DNA of 62,842 nt from Paractinoplanes durhamensis (GCF_016862175.1 NZ_BOML01000080.1:1-62842), one strand, 5' to 3'. Positions 1 through 11,371 are shown, counted from the stretch's first letter. Translations and numbers: made by a program. Notes: generated by a model from the sequence alone, not told the origin.

Positions 1-11
1 CCCGGCCCAGC

Positions 12-180
12 CCCGCGCCCCGTGAGTGCGTCGCCCAGTTCGGCCCCGCTCCCGGTGAGTGGGCCGCCCAGCCCTACCCGCGCCCCGTGAGTGCGTCGCC
101 TGGCTCAGTCCTGCGCCGGGTGAACGGGACGCCTGGTTTACCCGCGCCCGGTGAGTTTGTCGGTTGGGTTGGGCTCTCGG
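12..180. repeat. Imperfect tandem repeat, ~32-33 bp period, about five units
   Basis: A GTGAG/GTGAA core recurs at 22, 55, 87, 120 and 151, each time preceded by a C-rich stretch (CGCGCCCC or similar) and mostly followed by a G/C-rich GCCCAG or GCCTGG segment. Units 1 and 3 share about 22 identical bases. The copies degrade to the right into a G/T-rich tract. The array may continue left of the window. Confidence 0.75.
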
Positions 181-658
181 CTTTGGGTGGGTGGGTTCGG
201 TCACGCTTGGTTGGGGAGGAGTCGTGATCGGGCGTGGGGTGGGGGCGGCGGGGGGTGTTCTTGGAGGTTGCGGCTTGCTGATGTTGTGGAGTTGCGGTCA
301 GTAGTTGGAGGGAAATCCACAAGATCGGGTGGCGGGGTGGGTTGGGGCCCGGTGGCTACTCGGGGTTGCTTTGTGGGGTGGTTCGAGATGTTGGTGGGGT
401 GGGGTGGGGCGGTGTGAATTGAGTTTTCACGTTCGCTCGATGTGCGAAAACGGGCGTTGCTGTTGGAGCTGCCAGCGTTGTCAGCACGATCGGTGACATC
501 GATCGCGGGGCATTTGAGGTGCCTGTCGTTGATCGTGCCGGGTTGGGCGGGTTCGGCGTTGGTGATCATTGCTGTCTTGTATTTGTGGGGCGCTACGGGG
601 CGCTCAGGCCGTTGCGGTCTCGCTGGCCGGCCGGGCGGTGGGCTGTTCTGGGTACGCG
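181..658. other. Stretch without a supported gene
   Basis: Open frames exist on both strands but they overlap one another, have no recognisable protein family and no convincing ribosome binding sites. The left part is unusually G/T-rich (for example around 181-420), unlike the coding DNA of the window. I see no gene here. Confidence 0.5.
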
Positions 659-685
659 AAAGGCCCGCGGGATCCGCGGGCCTTG
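659..685 (-). terminator. Intrinsic terminator downstream of bldD
   Basis: AAGGCCCGCGG and CCGCGGGCCTT form an 11-bp perfect stem with a 3-nt loop. Read on the minus strand it is followed by a short T run. It lies about 30 bp beyond the bldD stop codon. Confidence 0.75.
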
Positions 686-715
686 GCGATTGGGGGTCTT
701 ACGTTTTTCGGGGGA

Positions 716-1204
716 TCAGCTGGCGAAGAACGCGCGGGGGTCGGCCACCAGCACGCCCTGCTCCGTCAGGCGCTCGATCAAGCCCGAGGGGGAGATGTCG
801 TACACGATGGCGAGCGCGCGCAGGTCGTCGGCGCGGATGGAGAGGACGCGGCCGTTGTAGTCGCCGCGCTGCTGCTGGATGGCCCGGGCGTACCGTGCGA
901 CGTAGGCGAGGTCTTCGCCGGTGGTGTCGTACAGCTTTTCCAGGTCCAGCACGATCTTGTTGGTGGCCTCGAGGCGGACGCCGCTGCCGTCGGGCAGCAG
1001 TTCCGAGACGGGTACGCGGTAGAAGTCGGCCAGCTCGGCGAGGCGCGACACGGTGACCGCACGGTCGCCGCGCTCGTACGAGCCCACCACGACGGCCTTC
1101 CACCGACCGTTCGACTTCTCTTCCACACCCTGCAGGGACAGGCCCTGCTGCTGCCGGATGGAGCGCAGGCGGGCGCCCAACGACTTGGCGTACTCAGACG
1201 GCAT
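716..1204 (-). CDS. bldD: BldD, c-di-GMP-responsive developmental master regulator
   Basis: 162 aa, the usual length. Residues 1-75 are an XRE-type helix-turn-helix closely matching Streptomyces BldD, with the segment GRWKAVVVGSYERGDRAV. The C-terminal domain carries the c-di-GMP signature RGD-X8-RADD (R113, D115, R124, D127), which corresponds to RGD-X8-RQDD in Streptomyces. In that family the c-di-GMP-bound dimer represses sporulation genes. The start MPSEYAK was chosen over an upstream-open frame because it aligns with the family and has GGGAG about 8 nt upstream. The gene is monocistronic, divergent from the pyr operon as in Streptomyces, and probably represses itself through the box at 1271-1285. 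Confidence 0.96.
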   Translation of the reverse strand: MPSEYAKSLGARLRSIRQQQGLSLQGVEEKSNGRWKAVVVGSYERGDRAVTVSRLAELADFYRVPVSELLPDGSGVRLEATNKIVLDLEKLYDTTGEDLAYVARYARAIQQQRGDYNGRVLSIRADDLRALAIVYDISPSGLIERLTEQGVLVADPRAFFAS

Positions 1205-1268
1205 TCGGAACACTCCCAGTACTGTGCTGGCCCGGAGGGTTCTTCCTCCGCGATCGCTACGCAGCGTG

Positions 1269-1297
1269 ACGGTACGCAGTGTGAGTCCGCCGGTCAA
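1269..1297 (-). promoter_or_regulatory. bldD promoter
   Basis: On the minus strand TTGACC (1292-1297) is separated by 17 bp from TACCGT (1269-1274). This is a good sigma-70/HrdB-type promoter. The predicted start leaves a leader of about 55 nt before the bldD ATG. Confidence 0.7.
1271..1285 (-). promoter_or_regulatory. Putative BldD box overlapping the bldD -10
   Basis: Minus-strand CTCACACTGCGTACC fits the known BldD consensus TnACnC(A/T)GnGTnA except for the last A. It overlaps the promoter -10 hexamer, which is the right place for autorepression as known in Streptomyces. Binding is inferred, not shown. Confidence 0.7.
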
Positions 1298-1427
1298 GTG
1301 TTGGTTACCGATGAGTCGCGCGGCCCTCGGGGGTTCTGCCGGATTCGTCCGACTGACACCAGGGGTCGGGCACGTCACCATGGTCAACGCCGCGTCCACT
1401 GGTAACGTAGCGTCAGCCATCGGGTAG

Positions 1428-1441
1428 CCCCCTGTCGGGGG
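1428..1441 (+). other. CCCCC-TGTC-GGGGG hairpin in the pyr leader region
   Basis: A 5-bp GC stem with a four-base loop lies upstream of the PyrR-binding-type loop. It could be part of the pyr leader or a weak terminator; the sequence does not decide which. Confidence 0.35.
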
Positions 1442-1460
1442 TTCCCGTCGACGTCCTTTA

Positions 1461-1490
1461 ACGACCCGTCCCGTGAGGCGGGGAAGGAGG
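1461..1490 (+). promoter_or_regulatory. PyrR-binding-type RNA loop overlapping the pyrR Shine-Dalgarno region
   Basis: TCCCGTGAGGCGGGG lies directly in front of the Shine-Dalgarno AAGGAGG (1484-1490) and matches the PyrR-binding-loop core UCCnGnGAGGYU known from pyr leaders. There is no transcription terminator between it and pyrR. In mycobacteria PyrR is known to act on translation, so UMP-bound PyrR probably blocks ribosome access here. Confidence 0.7.
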
Positions 1491-1496
1491 TCCGCC

Positions 1497-2057
1497 GTGG
1501 CATCGCCGCGTGCTGACACCACCAGCAAGATCATTTTGAGTGGGTCCGACCTGCATCGGGTCGTCGATCGCATCGCTCATCAGATCCTCGAGAAGACGTC
1601 GGGTGCCACCGGCACCGTGCTGCTCGGGATCCCGACCCGCGGAGTGCCCCTGGCCCAGCGCCTGGCGGCCCGCATCCACGCCTTCGAGGGCATCGACGTT
1701 CCGGTCGGGTCGCTCGACATCACCCTCTACCGCGATGACCTGCGGCTGCACGCCACCCGGGCGCTCGGCAAGACCGAACTTCCCGGCGGCGGCATCGACG
1801 GGCGGCGGGTCATCCTGGTCGACGACGTGCTCTACTCCGGCCGCACCGTGCGGGCCGCGTTGGACGCGCTCAACGACGTCGGCCGGCCCCAGTCGGTGCA
1901 GCTCGCGGTGCTGGTCGACCGCGGTCACCGGCAGCTGCCGATCCGCGCCGACTACGTCGGCAAGAACATTCCGACCGCGCTGTACGAGAGTGTCCGGGTC
2001 TCGCTCACCGAGACCGACGGGCTCGACGAGGTCAAGCTGACCGGGGGCGAGAAATGA
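1497..2057 (+). CDS. pyrR: PyrR, pyr operon regulator / uracil phosphoribosyltransferase
   Basis: 186 aa. It binds pyr mRNA in response to uridine nucleotides and has weak uracil phosphoribosyltransferase activity. The PRPP-binding signature VILVDDVLYSGRT is clear at about residues 102-114, and GIPTRGVPLAQ lies nearer the N-terminus. The GTG at 1497 was preferred over an earlier in-frame ATG because AAGGAGG sits 6 nt upstream and the protein then starts like the family (MASPRAD). It is the first gene of the operon, and its TGA overlaps the pyrB ATG (ATGA). Confidence 0.95.
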   Translation: MASPRADTTSKIILSGSDLHRVVDRIAHQILEKTSGATGTVLLGIPTRGVPLAQRLAARIHAFEGIDVPVGSLDITLYRDDLRLHATRALGKTELPGGGIDGRRVILVDDVLYSGRTVRAALDALNDVGRPQSVQLAVLVDRGHRQLPIRADYVGKNIPTALYESVRVSLTETDGLDEVKLTGGEK

Positions 2058-3103
2058 TCAAGCACCTGCGTTCGGCCGCCGATCTGGACGCGGCCACCGC
2101 CACCCTGATCCTGGACACCGCGGGCGAGATGGCCGCGCTGGCCGGCCGCGAGGTCAAGAAGCTGCCGACGCTGCGCGGCCGCACCGTGGTGAACCTTTTT
2201 TACGAGGACTCGACCCGGACCCGGATCTCCTTCGAGGCCGCGGCGAAGCGCCTGTCCGCCGATGTCATCAATTTTTCCGCCAAAGGCTCCAGCGTCTCGA
2301 AGGGTGAGAGCCTCAAGGACACCGCTCTCACATTGCAGGCAATGGGCGCGGACGCGGTGGTCATCCGGCACTCCGCCTCGGGGGCCCCGCACCGGCTCGC
2401 CTCCTGGGTGGACGGTTCGGTGATCAACGCGGGCGACGGCACCCACGAGCACCCGACCCAGGCACTGCTCGACGCGTACACCATGCGCTCTCGTCTTGGC
2501 CGGCTTGCCGGCTTGAAGGTGGCCATCGTCGGGGACGTCCTGCACAGCCGGGTCGCGCGCTCGAACGTTTTGCTGCTGACCACGCTGGGCGCCTCGGTCA
2601 CCCTGGTCGGACCGCCGACGCTGATTCCGAACGACGTCGCGGCGGCGCTCTCGCCGGCCACTGAGCTGACCGGCTCCGCTTCGCTCCGCGGCGATCGCCT
2701 TATACCCGGTGAGATGGCAGGCGGTTTTCCGCCACCCGCAAACCCCGCGGGCGTCGAAAAACCGACTGCCATCTCACCGGCGGCGATCGCAGTGTCGTAC
2801 GACCTCGATAGCGTTCTGCCCGACATGGACGTCGTGATGATGCTGCGGGTGCAGACCGAGCGCATGCAGGACTCGTACTTCCCGTCCGCCCGGGAGTACA
2901 GCCGCCGCTACGGTCTCGACCTCGCGCGCATGCGCAAGCTGCCCGAGCACGCGATCGTCATGCACCCGGGCCCGATGAACCGGGGCATGGAGATCGCGCC
3001 CGAGGTGGCCGACTCGTCCCGCTCCACGATCGTCGAACAGGTCGCCAACGGGGTCTCGGCCCGGATGGCGGTTCTCTATCTGCTGCTTGGGGGCAAAGCG
3101 TGA
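2054..3103 (+). CDS. pyrB: Aspartate carbamoyltransferase with an unusual internal insertion
   Basis: 349 aa; the catalytic subunit is normally about 305-320 aa. It joins carbamoyl phosphate to aspartate in the second step of UMP synthesis. Carbamoyl-phosphate-binding STRTR (residues 53-57), the HPTQALLD motif (133-140), MLRVQ and HPGPMNRG are all present, so the active site looks complete. The extra length lies between PPTLIP and VSYDLD, roughly residues 199-246, where family members have about ten residues. That DNA contains a long inverted repeat (see the separate entry). The start overlaps pyrR and the stop overlaps pyrC. The enzyme is probably active with a surface loop. Confidence 0.95.
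   Translation: MIKHLRSAADLDAATATLILDTAGEMAALAGREVKKLPTLRGRTVVNLFYEDSTRTRISFEAAAKRLSADVINFSAKGSSVSKGESLKDTALTLQAMGADAVVIRHSASGAPHRLASWVDGSVINAGDGTHEHPTQALLDAYTMRSRLGRLAGLKVAIVGDVLHSRVARSNVLLLTTLGASVTLVGPPTLIPNDVAAALSPATELTGSASLRGDRLIPGEMAGGFPPPANPAGVEKPTAISPAAIAVSYDLDSVLPDMDVVMMLRVQTERMQDSYFPSAREYSRRYGLDLARMRKLPEHAIVMHPGPMNRGMEIAPEVADSSRSTIVEQVANGVSARMAVLYLLLGGKA
2689..2790. repeat. Palindromic element inserted in frame within pyrB
   Basis: Arms 2706-2728 and 2758-2780 pair over 15 bp, one mismatch, then 7 bp. The outer part is CCGGTGAGATGGCAG against CTGCCATCTCACCGG. The decamer CGGCGATCGC stands outside both arms (2689-2698 and 2781-2790) as a direct repeat. The DNA reads through in frame inside pyrB and accounts for most of the protein's extra length. 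This resembles protein-tolerated palindromic repeats known from other bacteria. I saw no second copy in this window by eye. Confidence 0.8.
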
Positions 3104-4362
3104 CCACATATCGGCTCAAGGGCGTCTCGGTTCTGGGAGCCGCGCCGACCGACCTGTTCATCACCGACGGTCTGATCTCCGACAAATCGGCGTCGGCCGA
3201 GGTGATCGACGCCGCCGGGCTCGTCGCCCTGCCCGGCCTCGTCGACCTGCACACCCACCTGCGCGAGCCGGGCCGGGAGGACGCCGAGACGGTCGAGACC
3301 GGTTCCCGGGCCGCGGCGCTCGGCGGCTACACGGCGGTCTGCGCGATGGCCAACACGTCGCCGGTCGCCGACAGCGCCGGCGTGGTCGAGCAGGTCTGGC
3401 GGCTCGGCCGGGAGGCCGGCATGGTCGACGTGCAGCCGATCGGCGCCGTCACCGTCGGGCTGGCCGGCAAGCAGCTCGCCGAGCTGGGTGCGATGGCCAC
3501 CTCGGCCGCCAACGTGCGGATCTTCTCCGACGACGGCTTCTGCGTCGCCGACCCCCGGCTGATGCGCCGCGCTCTGGAGTATGTGAAGGCGTTCGACGGC
3601 ATCATCGCCCAGCACGCCGAGGAGCCGCGGCTCACCGAGGGCGCCCAGATGCACGAGGGCGAGGTCAGCACCCGGCTCGGCCTGACCGGCTGGCCCGCGG
3701 TGGCCGAGGAAGCGATCATCGCCCGCGACGTGCTGCTGGCCGAGCACGTCGGCAGCCGCCTGCACGTCTGCCACGTCTCGACCGCCGGTTCGGTCGAGGT
3801 GCTGCGCCAGGCCAAGGCCCGCGGGGTCCGGGTGACCGCCGAGGTCACGCCGCACCACCTGCTGCTGACCGACGAGCTGGCCGCCTCCTACGACCCGGTT
3901 TACAAGGTCAACCCCCCTTTGCGTACGGCCGGGGACGTCGCCGCCCTCCGCCAGGCACTGGTCGACGGCGTGATCGACGTCGTCGCCACCGACCACGCGC
4001 CGCACGCGGTGGAGGACAAGGAATGCGAGTGGGCGTACGCCCGGCCCGGCATGCTGGGTCTGGAGACCGCCTTCTCGATCGTGCTGAGCGTCCTCGGTGA
4101 GCAGTGGGAGCTGATCGCCGACCGGATGTCGCGCACCCCGGCCCGGATCGCGGGCCTCGACGGGCACGGCACCGACCTCGCGGTCGGCTCGCCGGCCAAC
4201 CTCACGCTGGTGGACCCGTCCGCCCGGCGGGTCGTCGACCCGGCCGAGCTGGCGAGCCGCAGCCGCAACACGCCGTACTCGGGCACCACCCTGCCGGGTC
4301 GCATCGTCGCGACCTTCCTCCGGGGAGAGCCGACGGTCCTCGACGGGAAGGCAGTGAAGTAA
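3100..4362 (+). CDS. pyrC: Dihydroorotase, class I
   Basis: 420 aa. This cytoplasmic zinc amidohydrolase cyclises carbamoyl aspartate to dihydroorotate. The metal-binding motif VDLHTHLREPG (about residues 47-57), DDGFCVAD and the C-terminal ATDHAPH are all visible. The length and motifs fit the class I type of Gram-positives. The GTG start at 3100 overlaps the pyrB TGA (GTGA), and the TAA overlaps the carA ATG by one base, so translation is probably coupled throughout. Confidence 0.96.
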   Translation: MTTYRLKGVSVLGAAPTDLFITDGLISDKSASAEVIDAAGLVALPGLVDLHTHLREPGREDAETVETGSRAAALGGYTAVCAMANTSPVADSAGVVEQVWRLGREAGMVDVQPIGAVTVGLAGKQLAELGAMATSAANVRIFSDDGFCVADPRLMRRALEYVKAFDGIIAQHAEEPRLTEGAQMHEGEVSTRLGLTGWPAVAEEAIIARDVLLAEHVGSRLHVCHVSTAGSVEVLRQAKARGVRVTAEVTPHHLLLTDELAASYDPVYKVNPPLRTAGDVAALRQALVDGVIDVVATDHAPHAVEDKECEWAYARPGMLGLETAFSIVLSVLGEQWELIADRMSRTPARIAGLDGHGTDLAVGSPANLTLVDPSARRVVDPAELASRSRNTPYSGTTLPGRIVATFLRGEPTVLDGKAVK

Positions 4363-5468
4363 TGACGAAAGCGATCCTCGTGCTTGAGGATGGGCGGACG
4401 TTCCATGGAACCGCATATGGCGCGGTGGGGGAGACGTTCGGGGAGGCCGTCTTCACCACCGGCATGACCGGTTACCAGGAGACGCTGACCGACCCGTCCT
4501 ATCACCGGCAGGTGGTCGTCCAGACCGCCCCGATGATCGGCAACACCGGCGTCAACGACGAGGACGACGAGTCCTCGCGGATCTGGGTCGCGGGTTACGT
4601 CGTACGCGATCCGGCTCGTCGCCCTTCGAATTGGCGTTCCACCGGTGACCTGGGGGAGCGGCTGGCGGCCGAGGGGATCGTCGGCATCAGCGGGATCGAC
4701 ACCCGCGCCCTGACCCGGCACCTGCGGTCGCGGGGTGCGATGCGGGTCGGCGTGTCCAGCGTGGATCTCGATCCGCAGTCGCTGCTGGCCCGGGTCCTCG
4801 AGTCGCCGCAGATGACCGGCGCCGACCTGTCGGCCGAAGTCACCACCGCTTCGCGCTACACGGTGGAGGCGGTCGGCGAGCACCGCTACACGGTGGCCGC
4901 CCTCGACCTCGGCATCAAGCGCAACGTCTCGCGCCGGCTGGCCGCGCGCGGCGTCACGACGCACATCTTCCCGGCCTCGTCCTCGATCGAGGACCTTCTC
5001 GCGGTCAGCCCCGACGCGGTCTTCTTCTCGCCCGGCCCGGGCGACCCGGCCACCGCCGACGGGCCGGTCGCGCTGGCCCGTGAGGTGATGCGGCAGCGTA
5101 CGCCGCTGTTCGGCATCTGTTTCGGCAGTCAGATTCTCGGGCGGGCGCTCGGCTTCGGCACCTACAAGCTGGGGTACGGCCACCGCGGCATCAACCAGCC
5201 GGTGCTCGACAAGACCACCGGCAAGGTCGAGGTCACCTCGCACAACCACGGCTTCGCGGTCGACGCGCCGCTCAACACCGTGATCGACACCGACTTCGGC
5301 GGCGTCGAGGTGTCCCATGTCTGCCTCAACGACAACGTGGTCGAGGGCCTGCGGGGGATCGACGTCCCCGCGTTCACCGTCCAGTACCACCCCGAGGCCG
5401 CCGCCGGCCCGCACGACGCCGACTACCTCTTCGACCGGTTCGTCGAGCTCGTGGAAAAGAAGGGCTGA
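4362..5468 (+). CDS. carA: Carbamoyl-phosphate synthase small (glutaminase) subunit
   Basis: 368 aa. It releases ammonia from glutamine and passes it to CarB. The C-terminal class I glutamine amidotransferase domain has the nucleophile elbow GICFGSQ and the catalytic His-Glu pair in VQYHPEAAAGPHD. The elbow reads GICFGSQ where many family members have GICLGHQ; the cysteine is kept, so this is a lineage variant rather than a loss. The start was chosen at the ATG overlapping the pyrC stop (TAATG). In Streptomyces a small membrane-protein gene separates pyrC and carA; here it is absent. Confidence 0.96.
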   Translation: MTKAILVLEDGRTFHGTAYGAVGETFGEAVFTTGMTGYQETLTDPSYHRQVVVQTAPMIGNTGVNDEDDESSRIWVAGYVVRDPARRPSNWRSTGDLGERLAAEGIVGISGIDTRALTRHLRSRGAMRVGVSSVDLDPQSLLARVLESPQMTGADLSAEVTTASRYTVEAVGEHRYTVAALDLGIKRNVSRRLAARGVTTHIFPASSSIEDLLAVSPDAVFFSPGPGDPATADGPVALAREVMRQRTPLFGICFGSQILGRALGFGTYKLGYGHRGINQPVLDKTTGKVEVTSHNHGFAVDAPLNTVIDTDFGGVEVSHVCLNDNVVEGLRGIDVPAFTVQYHPEAAAGPHDADYLFDRFVELVEKKG

Positions 5469-5474
5469 CCGACC

Positions 5475-8785
<3,311 letters not shown>

Positions 8786-8789
<4 letters not shown>

Positions 8790-8941
8790 CGGCGCCGGAG
8801 CAGGACCCCGCCGCCGCAGCGGCGGCCGGGCGCCGCCCGGCCTGCCCGATCCCGTCCCTGCGCACGGCCGGCGCGGCGGCCCGCCGCGTGCCCGCGTCGG
8901 CGGCCTGGGCCACGTCATGGCGTTGCGGTGTGGTCGCGTGA
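8786..8941 (+). CDS. Possible 51-aa coupled ORF between carB and pyrD
   Basis: A GTG overlapping the carB stop (GTGA) opens a 51-codon frame whose TGA (8939-8941) overlaps the proposed pyrD GTG in the same GTGA manner. The peptide is Ala/Arg/Pro-rich, begins VTAPEQDPAAA and has no recognised family. Its value may be only to carry ribosomes from carB to pyrD across an otherwise untranslated 150-nt gap. It could equally be chance in GC-rich DNA. Confidence 0.4.
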
Positions 8942-9990
8942 CCGCATTCGAGCGGGCCGTCCGGCCGGTTCTCTTCCGGCTCGGCGGCGGGGACGCGGAG
9001 AAGGTGCACGAGTTCACGCTGGCCCGGCTTGCCGGGCTCGGCGGGCCGGCCCGGTCGGTGCTGCGCGGGCGCTATGCGGTCGATGCGCCGGTCGAGGTGT
9101 TCGGGGTGCGGTTCCCGAACGCGGTCGGGCTCGCCGCGGGGATGGACAAGAACGGGGTGGCGCTGCCGTCCTGGCCGGCGCTCGGGTTCGGGTTCGTCGA
9201 GGTCGGCACGGTCACCGCCAAGGCCCAGCCGGGCAACGACAGGCCGCGGCTGTTCCGGCTCCGGGACAGCGAGGCGATCATCAACCGGATGGGCTTCAAC
9301 AACGCCGGGGCGGCGGCCCTCGCCGCTCGCCTGCAGGAGTTGGGGCCGCTGCGTTCATCCAAGCTCGGAGTACCGCTGGGCATCTCGCTCGGCAAGAGCA
9401 AGGTCACGCCGCTGGAGGAGGCGGTCGAGGACTACCTGACCTCCTACCGGCTGCTGCACCCGTACGCCGACTACATCGCGGTCAACGTCTCGTCGCCGAA
9501 CACGCCCGGCCTGCGCACCCTGCAGGACAAGTCGGCCGTCGCCGAGCTGCTGACCGCCCTGGCCGGCGACACCCCGGTCCTCGTGAAGATCGCTCCCGAC
9601 CTGACCGAGCCGGCCATCGCCGAGCTGCTGGAGGTCTGCCTCAGCCACGGCGCGGCCGGCGTGATCGCCACCAACACCACCCTCGCCCGGGACGGGCTGG
9701 CGGCGGCCGACCAGCCGAAGGCCGCCGAAGCCGGTGGCCTCTCCGGGCGGCCGCTCACCGAGAAGGCCCGCAAGGTCGTGCACTTCGTGCACACCGAGAC
9801 CGGCGGCCGGCTCCCGATCATCGGGGTCGGCGGGGTGATGACCCCGGACGACGCCGCCCGGCTGCTGGATGCGGGGGCGTCGCTGGTGCAGCTCTACAGC
9901 GGCTTCATCTACCACGGGCCCGCTCTGGTGCGGGGTGCGGCGCGTGCCGCCGCCACACACCGGGCGCAAGCGAGCGCGGAGACACGGTGA
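8938..9990 (+). CDS. pyrD: Dihydroorotate dehydrogenase, class 2 (quinone-dependent)
   Basis: 350 aa from the GTG at 8938; an upstream ATG at 8917 would add seven residues. It oxidises dihydroorotate to orotate at the membrane with FMN and quinone. The amphipathic N-terminal segment, GLAAGMDKNG, INRMGFNNAG, NVSSPNTPGLRTLQ (catalytic Ser as in class 2) and the C-terminal GVGGV and QLYSGFIYHGP motifs are visible. No good Shine-Dalgarno precedes either start, so translation is probably coupled to the upstream small ORF. Confidence 0.93.
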   Translation: MTAFERAVRPVLFRLGGGDAEKVHEFTLARLAGLGGPARSVLRGRYAVDAPVEVFGVRFPNAVGLAAGMDKNGVALPSWPALGFGFVEVGTVTAKAQPGNDRPRLFRLRDSEAIINRMGFNNAGAAALAARLQELGPLRSSKLGVPLGISLGKSKVTPLEEAVEDYLTSYRLLHPYADYIAVNVSSPNTPGLRTLQDKSAVAELLTALAGDTPVLVKIAPDLTEPAIAELLEVCLSHGAAGVIATNTTLARDGLAAADQPKAAEAGGLSGRPLTEKARKVVHFVHTETGGRLPIIGVGGVMTPDDAARLLDAGASLVQLYSGFIYHGPALVRGAARAAATHRAQASAETR

Positions 9991-10074
9991 CCGCCGCGCC
10001 CCTGGTGAGCGATCACTCGCCGGGGGCGTGGCGTCCCGGTGCGAGCACTCGCCTTACAAGCGAGAGGTGATGGC

Positions 10075-11349
10075 GTGAGCCGAAGTGAGCGAGAGCTCGT
10101 CGCCCTCGATCGTGCGCACGTCTGGCATCCCTACGGGCCGATGCCGGGCAGGAGTGATCCCTACGTCGTCGAGAGCGCCCAAGGCGTGCGGCTGCGGCTG
10201 GCCGATGGGCGCGAGCTTGTCGACGGGATGTCGTCGTGGTGGGCGGCCATTCATGGGTACCGGCATCCGGTGCTTGATGCGGCCCTCGTCGAGCAGGCCG
10301 GGCGGATGAGTCATGTCATGTTCGGTGGGCTCACCCACGAGCCGGCCATCGATCTGGCCACCAAGCTTGTCGAGCTGACGCCGGCCGGCCTCGAGCACGT
10401 CTTTCTCTGCGACTCCGGTTCGGTCTCGGTCGAGGTCGCGATCAAGATGGCGCTGCAGGCCCAGCTGTCCCGCGGCCATCCGAACCGGCGGCGGCTGCTC
10501 ACCTGGCGCGGCGGCTATCACGGGGACACCTTCCATCCGATGACCGTGTGCGACCCGGAGGGCGGGATGCACTCGCTCTGGACCGGGGTGCTGCCGGTGC
10601 AGGTCTTCGCGGACGTGCCGCCGGCCGAGTTCGACGAGGGCTACGCCGCCGCGCTCGTGACACTCGTCGAGCAGCACGCCGACGACGTGGCTGCGGTCAT
10701 CGTCGAGCCGGTCGTCCAGGGGGCCGGCGGGATGCGCTTCCATCATCCGGAGTACCTGCGGGTGCTGCGCGAGGTGACCTCGGCGTACGGAATCCTCCTG
10801 ATCTTTGATGAGATCGCCACCGGTTTCGGTCGGACGGGGGAGTTCTTCGCGGCCGATCACGCCGGCGTCAGCCCGGACATCATGTGCGTGGGCAAGGCGC
10901 TCACGGGTGGCTATCTCACCCTGGCGGCGGCCCTCTGCACGCCCGAGGTCGCGGCGGCGATCTCGGCCGGGGAGGCGGGCGGGCTGGCGCACGGGCCGAC
11001 CTTCATGGGCAACCCGCTGGCCTGCGCGGTCGCGAACGCGTCCCTCGGACTGCTGACGGACGGGGACTGGAAGTACCGCGTACGGGTGATCGAAAGCGGA
11101 CTGGCACATGCGCTGGAGCCGCTGCGGACCGCGCCCGGGGTCGCCGACGTGCGGGTCCTGGGCGCGATCGGGGTGGTTCAGCTCGATCATCCGGTCGACA
11201 TGGCCAAGGCGACCGCCGCGGCCGTGGACGCCGGGGTCTGGCTGCGGCCGTTCCGGGATCTGATCTACACCATGCCGCCGTTCGTGGCGGACGAGGACGA
11301 CGTAGCCCGCATTACCGCGGGAATCGCCGCCGCGGTGGCGGCCGGCTGA
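10075..11349 (+). CDS. bioA: Adenosylmethionine-8-amino-7-oxononanoate aminotransferase (biotin synthesis)
   Basis: 424 aa. This PLP enzyme converts KAPA to DAPA using SAM as amino donor. The family signature WHPYGPM is near residue 18, SSWWAAIHGYRHP follows, DEIATGFGRTGEFF holds the PLP-binding Asp, and GKALTGGYL holds the Schiff-base Lys. The GTG at 10075 was chosen because GAGAGGTGA lies about 6 nt upstream and matches the family N-terminus. It is placed between pyrD and pyrF with no other bio genes nearby, which is unusual. Confidence 0.95.
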   Translation: MSRSERELVALDRAHVWHPYGPMPGRSDPYVVESAQGVRLRLADGRELVDGMSSWWAAIHGYRHPVLDAALVEQAGRMSHVMFGGLTHEPAIDLATKLVELTPAGLEHVFLCDSGSVSVEVAIKMALQAQLSRGHPNRRRLLTWRGGYHGDTFHPMTVCDPEGGMHSLWTGVLPVQVFADVPPAEFDEGYAAALVTLVEQHADDVAAVIVEPVVQGAGGMRFHHPEYLRVLREVTSAYGILLIFDEIATGFGRTGEFFAADHAGVSPDIMCVGKALTGGYLTLAAALCTPEVAAAISAGEAGGLAHGPTFMGNPLACAVANASLGLLTDGDWKYRVRVIESGLAHALEPLRTAPGVADVRVLGAIGVVQLDHPVDMAKATAAAVDAGVWLRPFRDLIYTMPPFVADEDDVARITAGIAAAVAAG

Positions 11350-11371
11350 CACGGAAGAGGTATGGCACGCG

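Noticed and set aside
151..1056. Several overlapping open frames near the left edge
   Set aside because: They conflict with each other and with bldD, start without ribosome binding sites and have no recognisable domains.
1205..1573. N-terminal extension of bldD to an upstream start
   Set aside because: It would include the bldD promoter and BldD box, and homologues begin at MPSEYAK or equivalent.
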